DNA of 41,165 bases from an uncultured cyanobacterium. Lineage in GTDB: Bacteria > Cyanobacteriota > Cyanobacteriia > CACIAM-69d. Positions 8,507 to 16,467 of the stretch are shown piece after piece; position 1 is the stretch's first letter; every line of letters begins with the position of its first letter. The notes under the pieces are model-generated. The model was not told where the DNA came from, ran no database searches, and worked only from the letters and a program-made list of their open reading frames with translations. The translations under genes and the position numbers were made by a program. The stretch spans positions 1 through 41,165 of the forward strand of contig CALGDE010000149.1 of assembly GCA_937883785.1 (NCBI GenBank), written 5' to 3'.

Positions 8507-8977
8507 ATGGATGAAAATCGAGAACAACTTCGAATTCGCACCGCTCAACGAGAGGATATTGAGACTTTGTTTGAAATTCGAACAGGGGTCGTCGAGAATT
8601 ACCAATCTCGCGAAGAAATAGCTGAACTAGGCATTACTCCAGATTCCGTTGCCACCATGTTAGAAACGGATTGCTGTGCATGGATTGCACAGCTAGAAGA
8701 GCGGGTGATCGGTTTTTCCATTGCTAGTGCCACGGAACGGACGATATTCGGAATTTTTGTGCGACCTGATTTTGAGGGACGAGGGGCTGGGCGAGCTTTG
8801 ATGGAAGTGACTGAGAGGTGGTTTTGGGATCAAGGCATGGATGAAATTTGGCTGTTAACTGGCAATGACCCAACCCTCAGAGCCTATGGTTTTCATCTGC
8901 ATTTAGGCTGGGTGCCGGTGGGCGTTGAGCAGGATGGAGAGTTGCCAGGGGAAATGAAATTTATCAAGAAGCGCTAG
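8507..8977 (+). CDS. GNAT family N-acetyltransferase
   Basis: A 156-residue acetyltransferase using acetyl-CoA. The pyrophosphate-binding loop is in FVRPDFEGRGAGRALMEV (R/Q-x-x-G-x-G/A motif), preceded by the beta strand IFGIFV and followed by LRAYGFHLHLGWVPVG, the usual motif B region. The substrate is not predictable. The frame is open back to 8402, but those codons overlap the end of the previous gene and look random; ATG 8507, preceded by a GCGAGG-like site, gives the family length. It is followed 12 bases later by a second, unrelated GNAT gene, so the two are likely cotranscribed. Confidence 0.85.
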   Translation: MDENREQLRIRTAQREDIETLFEIRTGVVENYQSREEIAELGITPDSVATMLETDCCAWIAQLEERVIGFSIASATERTIFGIFVRPDFEGRGAGRALMEVTERWFWDQGMDEIWLLTGNDPTLRAYGFHLHLGWVPVGVEQDGELPGEMKFIKKR

Positions 8978-8989
8978 GGGAGGTTTATA

Positions 8990-9556
8990 TTGCTTAGCCA
9001 GCTTAAAATTCGATGCGCTTTATCTTCTGATATGGGGGCGATCGCCCAGGTGATAACTGCCGCGTTCCCCAAGGAAGGAGCGATTATTGTTGACTTGGTA
9101 AACGACTTAATTAAAGATCCCACAGCTCAGCCTGTTGTGTCCTTAGTGGCGACCCTTCAAGGCGACACTGGTGAAGAAATTGTGGGGTATATTTTGTTCT
9201 CTAATGCTTGGTTAGAGGGGGGCGATCGCACCGAATCCATCGTGATGCTCGCCCCTCTGTGCGTCCATCCCACCCATCAAAAACAAGGCATCGGCGGACA
9301 GCTCATTGAAGATGCAATCCAACGGTTAGCGGCATCGGAAGTAGACTTAGCGTTTCTCCTGGGCTACCCCAGCTACTATCCCCGCCATGGCTTTTCCCCT
9401 GCTGGTAAACAAGGTTTTATCCCCACTTATCCCGTGCCTGAAAAGGATGCAGATGCGTGGATGGTGCGGGAACTGAAACCTGGGGCGGCGGAATCTCTCT
9501 CCGGCAAAGTCATTTGCGCCGACGCCCTCAATGAACCGCAGCATTGGCAAGAGTAG
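8990..9556 (+). CDS. GNAT family N-acetyltransferase, YhbS-like (COG3153)
   Basis: The 188-residue product begins with LKIRCALSSDMGAIAQVI, a typical GNAT N-terminus, and carries the acetyl-CoA loop CVHPTHQKQGIGGQLIEDAI. The following GYPSYYPRHGFSPA block is characteristic of the YhbS subgroup. The acceptor substrate is unknown. The start is a TTG at 8990, supported by GGGGAGG (8977-8983) six to seven bases upstream, which overlaps the stop of the previous GNAT gene. The tight spacing suggests one operon. Confidence 0.85.
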   Translation: MLSQLKIRCALSSDMGAIAQVITAAFPKEGAIIVDLVNDLIKDPTAQPVVSLVATLQGDTGEEIVGYILFSNAWLEGGDRTESIVMLAPLCVHPTHQKQGIGGQLIEDAIQRLAASEVDLAFLLGYPSYYPRHGFSPAGKQGFIPTYPVPEKDADAWMVRELKPGAAESLSGKVICADALNEPQHWQE

Positions 9557-9728
9557 ATCACTGGTGTCGATTCCTGGATTTATTTTATTGTCTGCGGATT
9601 AGAAGGTCATATTCCGTACGGATTTCACTTCCCCTGTTTTGCAACAGAATAGATTGTCCACCTTATGGTTGATGTATGGCCGGCACTGGGCTGCTAACAA
9701 TGGTTAGTACCTTGGAAGGAGTAAATCT

Positions 9729-10448
9729 ATGGGTTCTGCCCCCCCTAGTCAAAATTTTGACTCAGCCGTTGACAGTGTGGCTCGTGCTTTCAGCGCATTC
9801 TCAACAGCTTTACAAGAAGGCACGAACACTGTGGGAGATGTTTTTGTTAGTTCTATATATCCGTTAATAGAGAGAACCACTCGCTTCTTTGGTACTGCTG
9901 TTGCTCCGATCGCAGACATTCCTTTTATTAAGTTTGCCACTGGGCTCCCTGGCTTGAGCTGGCTGTTGGCAGCCTTGGGGCAGGTTAATGATGACAAGGT
10001 GCGCCGAGAGGTGGCAGAACTGCGGGTCAAGTTTCCCCTTGACACGAATGAGAAGCTGGCGCAGCGGATTGTGAGTCAAACAACGCTTCAAGGGGCCCAG
10101 GTGGGACTGTTAACTAATCTCATTCCTCCCTTCGCAGTGCTTTTGTTTGCATTAGACCTTGGGGCGATCGCGGCTCTACAGGCTGAAATGATTTATAAGA
10201 TTGCGGCGATTTATGGCTTTTCCACTGACGATGTAGAGCGTCGGGGGGAAGTGCTAGCAATTTGGGCGGTGTTTACTGGCAGCTCTGGCACCCTGAAATC
10301 GGGCTTGAGCTTTTTGGAACTCTTGCCAGGTTTGGGAACCGCGATCGGGATTTCGTCCGATGCCGCGATCATTTACGGCGTCGGTTGTCTAGCTTGCCGA
10401 TATTACGAGGTGAAGTTAGGAAGACAGCTCAAAGTGCAGGGCACTTGA
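9729..10448 (+). CDS. EcsC/DUF697-like membrane-associated protein
   Basis: A 239-residue protein of the EcsC/DUF697 type. It has several hydrophobic, Gly/Ala-rich helices: around PGLSWLLAALG, LLTNLIPPFAVLLFALDLGAIAAL and ELLPGLGTAIGISSDAAIIYGVG. The middle and C-terminal parts have the same order of hydrophobic hairpins as the membrane domain of the GTPase at 33820-35112, but no GTPase domain is attached here. The start at ATG 9729 has AAGGAG at 9716-9721. Function is unknown; members of the family often sit at membranes with trafficking or stress roles (family knowledge, loosely defined). Confidence 0.6.
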   Translation: MGSAPPSQNFDSAVDSVARAFSAFSTALQEGTNTVGDVFVSSIYPLIERTTRFFGTAVAPIADIPFIKFATGLPGLSWLLAALGQVNDDKVRREVAELRVKFPLDTNEKLAQRIVSQTTLQGAQVGLLTNLIPPFAVLLFALDLGAIAALQAEMIYKIAAIYGFSTDDVERRGEVLAIWAVFTGSSGTLKSGLSFLELLPGLGTAIGISSDAAIIYGVGCLACRYYEVKLGRQLKVQGT

Positions 10449-10478
10449 AGGGCAGTATTAGATTGACTCGTCGTTCCC
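10449..10478. other. Short spacer before the Uma2 remnant
   Basis: Thirty bases with no recognisable site between the EcsC-like gene and the decayed Uma2 gene. The sequence from 10726 to 10823 after that remnant is likewise featureless. Confidence 0.4.
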
Positions 10479-10725
10479 ATGTTTAGTACCCAGCCCCGTA
10501 CTTATACCGTTGATGAATACCGCGATCGCTAACAGACTGCGGAGCAACGCCATGAGTATCGCAACGGAGAAATTATTCCAATAACCGGCGGGTCGCGATC
10601 GCACAATAGAATTGCGGCTGTTGGATCTGAATACCGGTCTTGAGAAGGTTTTGAAACTTGAGGCGATCGCTCTGGAATTGCAACTACGGCCCATCTCCAT
10701 CTATCGCGGCATTGCTTTCGGTTGA
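10479..10725 (+). pseudogene. Decayed Uma2-family (DUF820) endonuclease-like gene
   Basis: From ATG 10479 the frame reads MFSTQPRTYTVDEYRDR, stop (TAA 10530-10532), QTAEQRHEYRNGEIIPITGG, then SHNRIA. This is the N-terminus of cyanobacterial Uma2/DUF820 proteins, usually TYTVDEYLALEETAEERHEY and GEIIPMTGG...HN. Soon after, the similarity stops. A second frame then gives KLEAIALELQLRPISIYRGIAFG ending at TGA 10723-10725, which fits the C-terminal end of the same family. About 100 or more middle codons, including the PD-(D/E)XK core, are missing. The gene is therefore broken by at least one stop, one frameshift and a large internal deletion. Confidence 0.7.
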
Positions 10726-10823
10726 TACTCAATTGGATTGATGGCGCTATGGTTTGGGCTTTGAGGCTTTGGCTAACCTCGTACAATAATTGCTGAGCTA
10801 TTTATCCACTTCGCGCTGACTCC

Positions 10824-12005
10824 ATGGATTGGACCCGCCAGACTAAAAAGCAATTCCGTGAGGCTTTGACGACGGTTTATCCCAGCTATGACTTGCTGGA
10901 GATGTTTTTGGAGGAGGATTTTGGTGAGCGGTTGCCCAGCATAACTTCAAAGACGGGGCTGGAAGTGGTGGCTTTTGCTCTGCTGAAATGGGCGGACGCA
11001 AAGGGGCGGTTGGATGAGCTGTATCGGGCATTTTGTGAGGAAAACCCGGATAATCCGGTGACTCAAGAGCTGGTGCAGTCTTTTGCACAGGTGTCTTCAC
11101 CGAAGCCCAAAGCGACGCCTAAAGATACGCCGAAGATTCGACCGCTGTTTGAGTTTGAGACGGTGCGGGTGGATGAGCAGGGAAAAGTTATTGAGCGTCA
11201 GCGGAAAACGGCGGAATATTGGGATTTGGATTTAGGTGAGGGGATTACTTTGACCTTGGTGAAGGTGCCAGCAGGTCAGTTTTGGATGGGGTCGCCTTCC
11301 GATGAATTAGAGCGGGACGCTCTTAAAAAAATTATTGATGACTATGAGGAGGGACCCAGGCATTTAGTGCAGATTCCAGAGTTTTGGATGGGAAAGTATC
11401 CAGTGACCCAAATGCAGTGGCGTCGGGTTGCGGCTTTGCCAAAAGTGCAAGTGGATTTAGAGGTTGACCCGTCGGAGTTTAAGGGTGCTCAGCGTCCTGT
11501 GGAGCAAATTAGCTGGGATGAGGCGCGAGAATTTTGCCAACGGGTGTCTCGCTTTACTGGGGAATCTGTTGGCTTACCTAGTGAATCCCGGTGGGAGTAT
11601 GCCTGTCGGGCTGGCTCCGATACTGCGTTTGCTTTTGGTCCGACGCTAAACGCTGAAATCGCTAATTACGACGCTAACTACACCTATGACAAAGGACCGA
11701 AAGGTAAGTATCGAGAGGAAACGACACCTGTGGGGCAGTTTCCAGGAAATAGCTGGGGTTTATTCGATATGCACGGTAATGTTTTGGAATGGTGCGACGA
11801 TGTGTGGTTTTCCAATTATGATGGTGCGCCTACCGATGGTTCGGCTCGAAAGTCAAGTCAAGTAGATCGTCGTCTGCTGCGCGGCGGCTCCTGGAACTAC
11901 GATCCTAGGTATTGCCGGTCTGCCTGTCGCAACTACTTTTCGCGCGGGTTCCGCGTCAACTACATCGGTTTTCGTGTGTGTTGTGTGGCTCCGAGGGCTT
12001 TTTAG
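10824..12005 (+). CDS. EAD1 / FGE-sulfatase (SUMF1) fusion, candidate DGR target protein
   Basis: The 393-residue protein joins two domains. Residues 1-90 (FREALTTVYPSYDLLEMFL ... GLEVVAFALLKWADAKGRLDELYRAF) match effector-associated domain 1, a small helical adaptor used in bacterial conflict and signalling proteins to recruit a partner bearing the same domain. Residues about 131-393 form an FGE-sulfatase domain with C-type-lectin fold: PAGQFWMGSP, PVEQISWDEAREFC, SRWEYACRAG, MHGNVLEWC and a terminal RGGSWN...IGFRV. The catalytic Cys pair of true formylglycine-generating enzymes is not evident, so this is probably a binding domain. Its last 41 residues look adenine-mutagenised (see the separate entry). 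No reverse transcriptase or template repeat is in the window. ATG 10824 fits the domain start. Confidence 0.85.
   Translation: MDWTRQTKKQFREALTTVYPSYDLLEMFLEEDFGERLPSITSKTGLEVVAFALLKWADAKGRLDELYRAFCEENPDNPVTQELVQSFAQVSSPKPKATPKDTPKIRPLFEFETVRVDEQGKVIERQRKTAEYWDLDLGEGITLTLVKVPAGQFWMGSPSDELERDALKKIIDDYEEGPRHLVQIPEFWMGKYPVTQMQWRRVAALPKVQVDLEVDPSEFKGAQRPVEQISWDEAREFCQRVSRFTGESVGLPSESRWEYACRAGSDTAFAFGPTLNAEIANYDANYTYDKGPKGKYREETTPVGQFPGNSWGLFDMHGNVLEWCDDVWFSNYDGAPTDGSARKSSQVDRRLLRGGSWNYDPRYCRSACRNYFSRGFRVNYIGFRVCCVAPRAF
11880..12005 (+). other. Candidate DGR variable region (VR)
   Basis: Codons 353-393 encode RGGSWNYDPRYCRSACRN and on to IGFRVCC. In DGR targets of this family the template encodes Asn (AAC/AAT) at a fixed set of positions. 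Here nine of these positions hold Tyr359, Asp360, Tyr363, Cys368, Tyr371, Phe372, Phe376, Val378 and Tyr380. Their codons are TAC, GAT, TAT, TGT, TAC, TTT, TTC, GTC and TAC: every one ends in C or T, as expected if only the two adenines of AAY were replaced. Asn is retained at 358, 370 and 379. The fixed frame residues (RGGSW, PR, CRSA, IGFR) are intact. The template itself was not found in the window. Confidence 0.7.
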
Positions 12006-12059
12006 CGGTTGTCCAGAGACCTTGCCCTTTGCTCTTAAGCCCTTTTGCCCTTTGCCCCC

Positions 12060-12085
12060 TTCGCGCTGTGCGCGAAAAATTTTTC
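12060..12085 (+). terminator. Hairpin downstream of the candidate VR
   Basis: TTCGCGC (12060-12066) and GCGCGAA (12070-12076) form a perfect 7-bp stem with a three-base loop, followed by AAATTTTTC. It can act as an intrinsic terminator. It also lies about 55 bases after the VR stop codon, where DGR targets often carry a hairpin needed for target recognition. It follows a pyrimidine-rich stretch with repeated CCCTTT units. Confidence 0.6.
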
Positions 12086-12229
12086 AGCACTTCAATTTCA
12101 GAAAGTTGCAAGAATCAGGTACGCCCCTATTGGCTTCGAGTCTTAGGGCTGGGTGTTCCGAAACTCCTTTAAACTGATTAGGTTGTTTTTGAATGCCTGG
12201 CGCGACTGTTTCCGCCCATCTCCTAACCC

Positions 12230-14389
12230 ATGCCCGCATTTTTGTTTGAAGTCGGTACCGAAGAACTCCCCGCTAGTTTTGTTGACCAGGCGATCGCCCA
12301 GTGGAAAACCCTGATTCCTGCGAGCCTGAAGGAAGCGGATTTGGCGGTGGAGTCGATTCAGTATTTCGGCACCCCTCGACGGTTGGCGGTGTTGATCGAG
12401 GGTTTACCGGAGCGTCAGGAAGATAAGAACGAAGAAATTAAAGGACCTCCGGCGAAGGCTGCGTTTCGTGATGGCGAGGCGACTAAGGCGGCGATCGGTT
12501 TTGCCAAGAAGTATGGGGCGACGCCGGACGCCTTGGAAATTCGACCGACGGACAAAGGGGAATTTGTCTTCCTAAAGCATTTTGTGGCGGGGCGGACCTC
12601 GGCGGAGTTGTTGCAGGAGTTGGCTCCCCAGTGGGTTCTGGATTTAGAAGGGAAGCGGTTTATGCGCTGGCGCGACGGGGAATTGCGGTTCCCCCGTCCC
12701 ATTCGCTGGTTGGTGGCGCTGCTGGATGACCAGGTGGTGCCGGTTTCTTTGACAGTGCGGGCAGCGGCTGATGGTCAGGAAGAATTGACAGTAACGAGCG
12801 ATTGCCAATCCCAGGGACACCGAGTGTTAAACCCTGAGCCAATTAACTTTGCTTCGGCAACAGAATATATAGAAGGACTTCGCGGCGCATCGGTATTGGT
12901 GTCACCCCAGGAGCGGGAAGACTTAATCGTTAAGCAGATCAAGGCAGCCGAGGCGGAACTGGGCGGCACCATTGAAATTGATGAGGACCTGCTGGCGGAG
13001 GTGCGCGACCTCACGGAATTCCCCACGGCGGTTATCGGAAAGTTTGACGATGAGTTCCTAGAGTTGCCGCCGGAGGTGATCATTACGGTGATGGTGACTC
13101 ACCAGCGCTATTTTGCTGTGGCGGAAAAAGGTAACCCCGCAAAACTGCTGCCAAACTTTATCGCCATTTCCAACGGTGACCCTGCAAAATCGGACATTAT
13201 CGCCGCCGGTAACGGTCGGGTGATTCGCGCCCGTTTGAACGATGGTCAGTTCTTCTACGATGCGGACCTGAAGCAATCCTTGGAAACCTATCTGGCGGAA
13301 CTGGAAAAGGTCACCTTCCAGGACAAGCTAGGGTCTATGGCGAAAAAGGTGGACCGGATGGTGGCGCTGGCGGAATTGCTGTGCGATCGCCTCAACATCA
13401 CCGGCGACAACCAAACCACTGCCCTCCGCGCCGTCAAACTGGCAAAGGCAGACCTGGTCACCCAAATGGTCAAGGAATTTCCCGAACTCCAAGGGATTAT
13501 GGGTGAAAAATACGCCCGTACTGGCGACGAAGGGGAAGCGGTGGCGATCGCCATTGGAGAACACTATTTACCGAAAGGCGCTGGCGATGCCCTGCCCCAA
13601 AGTGAAGCCGGTCGCATTGCCGCATTGAGCGATCGTTTGGATACCCTAACTGCTTTATTCGGTATCGGCATTATCCCCAGCGGCTCCTCCGATCCCTTTG
13701 CCCTGCGTCGCGCCGCCAATGCGATCGTCAATATTCTGTGGGATGCCAACTACAACTTAGATCTAGACGAATTGACCGAGGCGGCGATCGGGGACTCTCC
13801 CGAGAATGGTGACGCTGTGGACCAGGTGAAAAACTTCTTTGGGCAGCGCTTCCAAACCCTGTTGCAGGAAGAGAAAACTATTGACTACGACCTAGTGAAT
13901 AGTGTCCTGGGAGACTTGGAGGGCGATCGCGATAGCCTCCAGCGGGCACTGCAAAATCCCCTCGACACCCTGGTTCGCGCGCAATTCCTACAAACCCTGC
14001 GGGGGGATGGTCGCTTGCAGGAAATCTACGCAACGATCAACCGGGCGGCGAAATTGGCGAAGAAAGGCGACCTCCCTGGCGATGTGCTCGACCCCAGCAC
14101 CTGTGTGGACCCTGCCAAGTTTGAGCAGCCCTCTGAAAATGCGCTGTGCAACTCCCTGCAATCCCTTGCACCGATGGTTCAAGACGCCCGCGCCACCCAG
14201 AACTACGACAAAGTAGTAGAAGCGCTTCAATCCCTCGCTCCGGTGGTGACCGACTTCTTCGACGGTGAAAACAGCGTGATGGTGATGGTTGATGACCCCG
14301 CTATCCAGAAAAACCGTCTGAATTTACTAGGGCTGTTGCGTAACCAAGCCAGTATTCTTGCGGACTTTAGTCTGATTGTGAAAGGGTAG
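12230..14389 (+). CDS. glyS: Glycine--tRNA ligase beta subunit
   Basis: The beta subunit of the alpha2-beta2 bacterial glycyl-tRNA synthetase, which binds tRNA-Gly while the alpha subunit carries the catalytic site. The 719-residue product opens with the family signature PAFLFEVGTEELPASFV and contains FGTPRRLAVLI, EFPTAVIGKFD, VTHQRYFAV and the HD-like region with LVTQMVKEFPELQGIMG, EHYLP and SSDPFALRRAANAIV. The C-terminal anticodon-binding helical part is complete. The start ATG 12230 directly precedes the conserved N-terminus. The alpha subunit gene is not adjacent. Confidence 0.97.
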   Translation: MPAFLFEVGTEELPASFVDQAIAQWKTLIPASLKEADLAVESIQYFGTPRRLAVLIEGLPERQEDKNEEIKGPPAKAAFRDGEATKAAIGFAKKYGATPDALEIRPTDKGEFVFLKHFVAGRTSAELLQELAPQWVLDLEGKRFMRWRDGELRFPRPIRWLVALLDDQVVPVSLTVRAAADGQEELTVTSDCQSQGHRVLNPEPINFASATEYIEGLRGASVLVSPQEREDLIVKQIKAAEAELGGTIEIDEDLLAEVRDLTEFPTAVIGKFDDEFLELPPEVIITVMVTHQRYFAVAEKGNPAKLLPNFIAISNGDPAKSDIIAAGNGRVIRARLNDGQFFYDADLKQSLETYLAELEKVTFQDKLGSMAKKVDRMVALAELLCDRLNITGDNQTTALRAVKLAKADLVTQMVKEFPELQGIMGEKYARTGDEGEAVAIAIGEHYLPKGAGDALPQSEAGRIAALSDRLDTLTALFGIGIIPSGSSDPFALRRAANAIVNILWDANYNLDLDELTEAAIGDSPENGDAVDQVKNFFGQRFQTLLQEEKTIDYDLVNSVLGDLEGDRDSLQRALQNPLDTLVRAQFLQTLRGDGRLQEIYATINRAAKLAKKGDLPGDVLDPSTCVDPAKFEQPSENALCNSLQSLAPMVQDARATQNYDKVVEALQSLAPVVTDFFDGENSVMVMVDDPAIQKNRLNLLGLLRNQASILADFSLIVKG

Positions 14390-14465
14390 GATTTCCTGAA
14401 ATAAGGCAAGTCGGCGGTGTCGATACGTTAGCTCGAACCTACTCCCAATGAAAAATCAAAATAAA

Positions 14466-14495
14466 TTGGACATTGTGTCGATTACCGTCTAGTAT
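14466..14495 (+). promoter_or_regulatory. Candidate sigma70-type promoter of the rplC cluster
   Basis: TTGGAC (14466-14471), an 18-base spacer, then TAGTAT (14490-14495). The same -10 hexamer is used in the candidate rpsM promoter. Transcription from here would give a leader of about 350 bases before rplC. Confidence 0.45.
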
Positions 14496-14778
14496 CTTTA
14501 ATCGTCGCCAATTTTCGGACTTGCTTCCTTGGCAGCGCAACTCATAAGTTCCGAAAGCAGATACTGAATTGGTTTTTTCTTTCGAAAAGCCTCTTTAAGT
14601 CTGGGCGCAACCGTTGTACCAAAGCGTGCAACATCCCAAGCTTTCCATCAGCTTGCTTTAAGCGATCGCAAAACATACTTGGCTCCCACTGGAGTTTCGT
14701 AGCCTCTCCGAGAGAGAGGGTGCAGTAAGTATTGAGCGCCCGTGTGCAAGCGAACGGAAATTCATCGAGACTGCTGTG

Positions 14779-14809
14779 ACTAATCCCTGGGTGTGATCCC
14801 TCGATTAGT
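14779..14809 (+). promoter_or_regulatory. Leader hairpin before rplC
   Basis: ACTAATC (14779-14785) pairs perfectly with GATTAGT (14803-14809); inside, GGG and CCC can add a second short stem. It sits about 45 bases before the rplC start. Such leader structures are typical sites for ribosomal protein feedback control, but no binding protein can be named from the sequence. Confidence 0.4.
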
Positions 14810-14852
14810 GCTGTCATTCTCCGATTTCAACCGCACACAAGGAGAGAGTTCC

Positions 14853-15494
14853 ATGTCTCTTGGCATTCTCGGGACCAAGCTGGGCATGACCCAAGTGTTT
14901 GACGACACGGGCAAAGCCATTCCGGTTACCGTTGTTCAAGCCGGTCCCTGCACGATCACCCAAGTCAAAACAAAAGAGACAGACGGTTATTCCTCTGTCC
15001 AAATTGGCTATGACGAGGTTGCCCCCAAAAAGCTAACCAAAGGCGAACTGGGTCACCTAGCCAAGTCTGGCGCGTCTCCCCTGCGTCATCTTCGGGAATA
15101 TCGCCTAGAGGATGTATCTAGTTTCGAGCTAGGACAAGCCGTCACCGCCGATATTTTTGACGAAGGTCAGCTTGTGGATGTGGCCGGAACCAGCATTGGT
15201 CGAGGCTTTGCTGGCTTCCAAAAGCGTCACAACTTCAGCCGTGGTCCCATGTCTCACGGTTCTAAAAACCATCGCGCCCCCGGTTCTATCGGTGCCGGTA
15301 CCACCCCTGGTCGGGTTTACCCCGGTAAGCGCATGGCGGGTCATATGGGTGCCGTGCGCAAGACGATTCGCAAGTTGCAGGTGGTGCGTGTAGATGGCGA
15401 TCGCAACCTGCTGCTCATCAAAGGCGCTGTGCCCGGAAAAAGCGGCAACTTGCTCAGCATCGTGCCTGCAAACTTAGTCGGTCGTAAGGGGTAA
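14853..15494 (+). CDS. rplC: Large subunit ribosomal protein uL3
   Basis: Early-assembly protein of the 50S subunit, reaching toward the peptidyl transferase centre. The 213-residue product begins [16 protein letters not shown] and has the long central extension [13 protein letters not shown]...[12 protein letters not shown]. The frame is open back to 14793, but ATG 14853 with an AAGGAGAG site upstream gives the family N-terminus. It is the first gene of the cluster, as in other cyanobacteria, which place rpsJ elsewhere. rplD follows after 8 bases. Confidence 0.97.
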   Translation: MSLGILGTKLGMTQVFDDTGKAIPVTVVQAGPCTITQVKTKETDGYSSVQIGYDEVAPKKLTKGELGHLAKSGASPLRHLREYRLEDVSSFELGQAVTADIFDEGQLVDVAGTSIGRGFAGFQKRHNFSRGPMSHGSKNHRAPGSIGAGTTPGRVYPGKRMAGHMGAVRKTIRKLQVVRVDGDRNLLLIKGAVPGKSGNLLSIVPANLVGRKG

Positions 15495-15502
15495 GGCAGT
15501 AA

Positions 15503-16138
15503 ATGGTTAATTGTGTTGTAAAAAGCTGGGACGGCGGCGACGCCGGTCAAGCTGAATTTAATTTAAAAGTTGCCCGGGAAGAAACCGCATCCCACGTGGT
15601 GCACCGGGCGCTGATTCGTCAAATGGCCAACGCCCGTCAGGGTACCGCTAGCTCCAAGACTCGGTCTGAAGTGCGCGGTGGTGGTCGCAAGCCTTGGCGT
15701 CAAAAGGGTACTGGTCGTGCCCGCGCCGGTTCTATCCGATCGCCCCTATGGCGTGGTGGTGGTGTCATCTTCGGCCCCAAGCCTCGGGATTATTCCACCA
15801 AGATGAACAAAAAGGAGCGACGGTTGGCATTGGCCACAGCGTTCCAAAGCCGCTCTGAAGAGTTAGTGGTGGTGGAAGACTTCGCCGACCAGCTCGAAAA
15901 GCCTAAAACCAAGGACCTGTTAGCGGCGTTGAAGCGCTGGGGCGTTGAAGCCGATGACAAGGTGCTGTTGGTACTAGCAGAGCGTGACGACAAGATTTAT
16001 CTGTCTTCCCGCAATGTGCCCAACCTTAAGGTGCTGATCGCAGACCAGATGAACGTTTACGACGTGCTCCACGCGGATCAAGTTGTGGCCACAAAGAGCG
16101 CTATTTCACGGGTTCAGGAGGTGTACGGTGTCGCTTAA
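15503..16138 (+). CDS. rplD: Large subunit ribosomal protein uL4
   Basis: Binds 23S rRNA domain I and lines the exit tunnel. The 211-residue product has the tunnel loop [19 protein letters not shown] and the RSPLWRGGG block, then the Rossmann-like body. In many bacteria L4 represses its own operon through the leader; the structured leader before rplC makes that possible here (inference). The 3' end contains the ribosome binding site and first 11 bases of rplW. Confidence 0.97.
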   Translation: MVNCVVKSWDGGDAGQAEFNLKVAREETASHVVHRALIRQMANARQGTASSKTRSEVRGGGRKPWRQKGTGRARAGSIRSPLWRGGGVIFGPKPRDYSTKMNKKERRLALATAFQSRSEELVVVEDFADQLEKPKTKDLLAALKRWGVEADDKVLLVLAERDDKIYLSSRNVPNLKVLIADQMNVYDVLHADQVVATKSAISRVQEVYGVA

Positions 16139-16445
16139 AACCAAAACTCGCTTAAACGAGCGCCAGTTGGCGGATATTGTCCGTCGCCCCATCATTACCG
16201 AGAAGGCGACCCAGCAACTGGAATTTAACAAGTATGTGTTTGACGTTAGCCCCAAGGCTAACAAAGCCGATATTAAAGCGGCGATCGAACAGCTTTTTGA
16301 CGTGAAAGTCATCAAGGTGAACGCCTACAACCCTCCCCAGAAAAAGCGTCGGGTTGGACAGTTTATCGGTCACCGTGCCCATTACAAGCGTGCTGTTGTC
16401 ACCTTGGCTGAGGGCAGTTCCATCGAATTATTCCCCGAAGTTTAG
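16128..16445 (+). CDS. rplW: Large subunit ribosomal protein uL23
   Basis: Exit-tunnel rim protein that docks trigger factor and the signal recognition particle. It is 105 residues from GTG 16128, overlapping the end of rplD by 11 bases. The GTG is chosen over an in-frame ATG at 16083 because AGGAGG (16116-16121) lies six bases upstream and the product then starts with [10 protein letters not shown], leading into the conserved RRPIITEKA block. The overlap implies translational coupling to rplD. Confidence 0.93.
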   Translation: MSLKTKTRLNERQLADIVRRPIITEKATQQLEFNKYVFDVSPKANKADIKAAIEQLFDVKVIKVNAYNPPQKKRRVGQFIGHRAHYKRAVVTLAEGSSIELFPEV

Positions 16446-16467
16446 GTTTCAAGGATAGCTACTAATT

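Larger units (their letters stand above)
14390..14852 (+). other. Long leader region of the ribosomal protein cluster
   Basis: 463 bases between glyS and rplC. It holds a candidate promoter at 14466-14495, a hairpin CCTCTC/GAGAGG at 14703-14719, a hairpin ACTAATC/GATTAGT at 14779-14809, and the rplC ribosome binding site AAGGAG at 14839-14844. A 91-codon frame on the minus strand (14542-14817) and a short overlapping frame beside it have protein-like stretches but match nothing I know; they may be a decayed gene or chance. Confidence 0.5.

Noticed and set aside
14542-14817. 91-codon minus-strand frame in the rplC leader, with a second short frame (GTTVAPRLKEAF and on) beside it
   Set aside because: Both read somewhat like protein, but neither matches a known family and the frames conflict. 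I kept it only as a remark in the leader entry.
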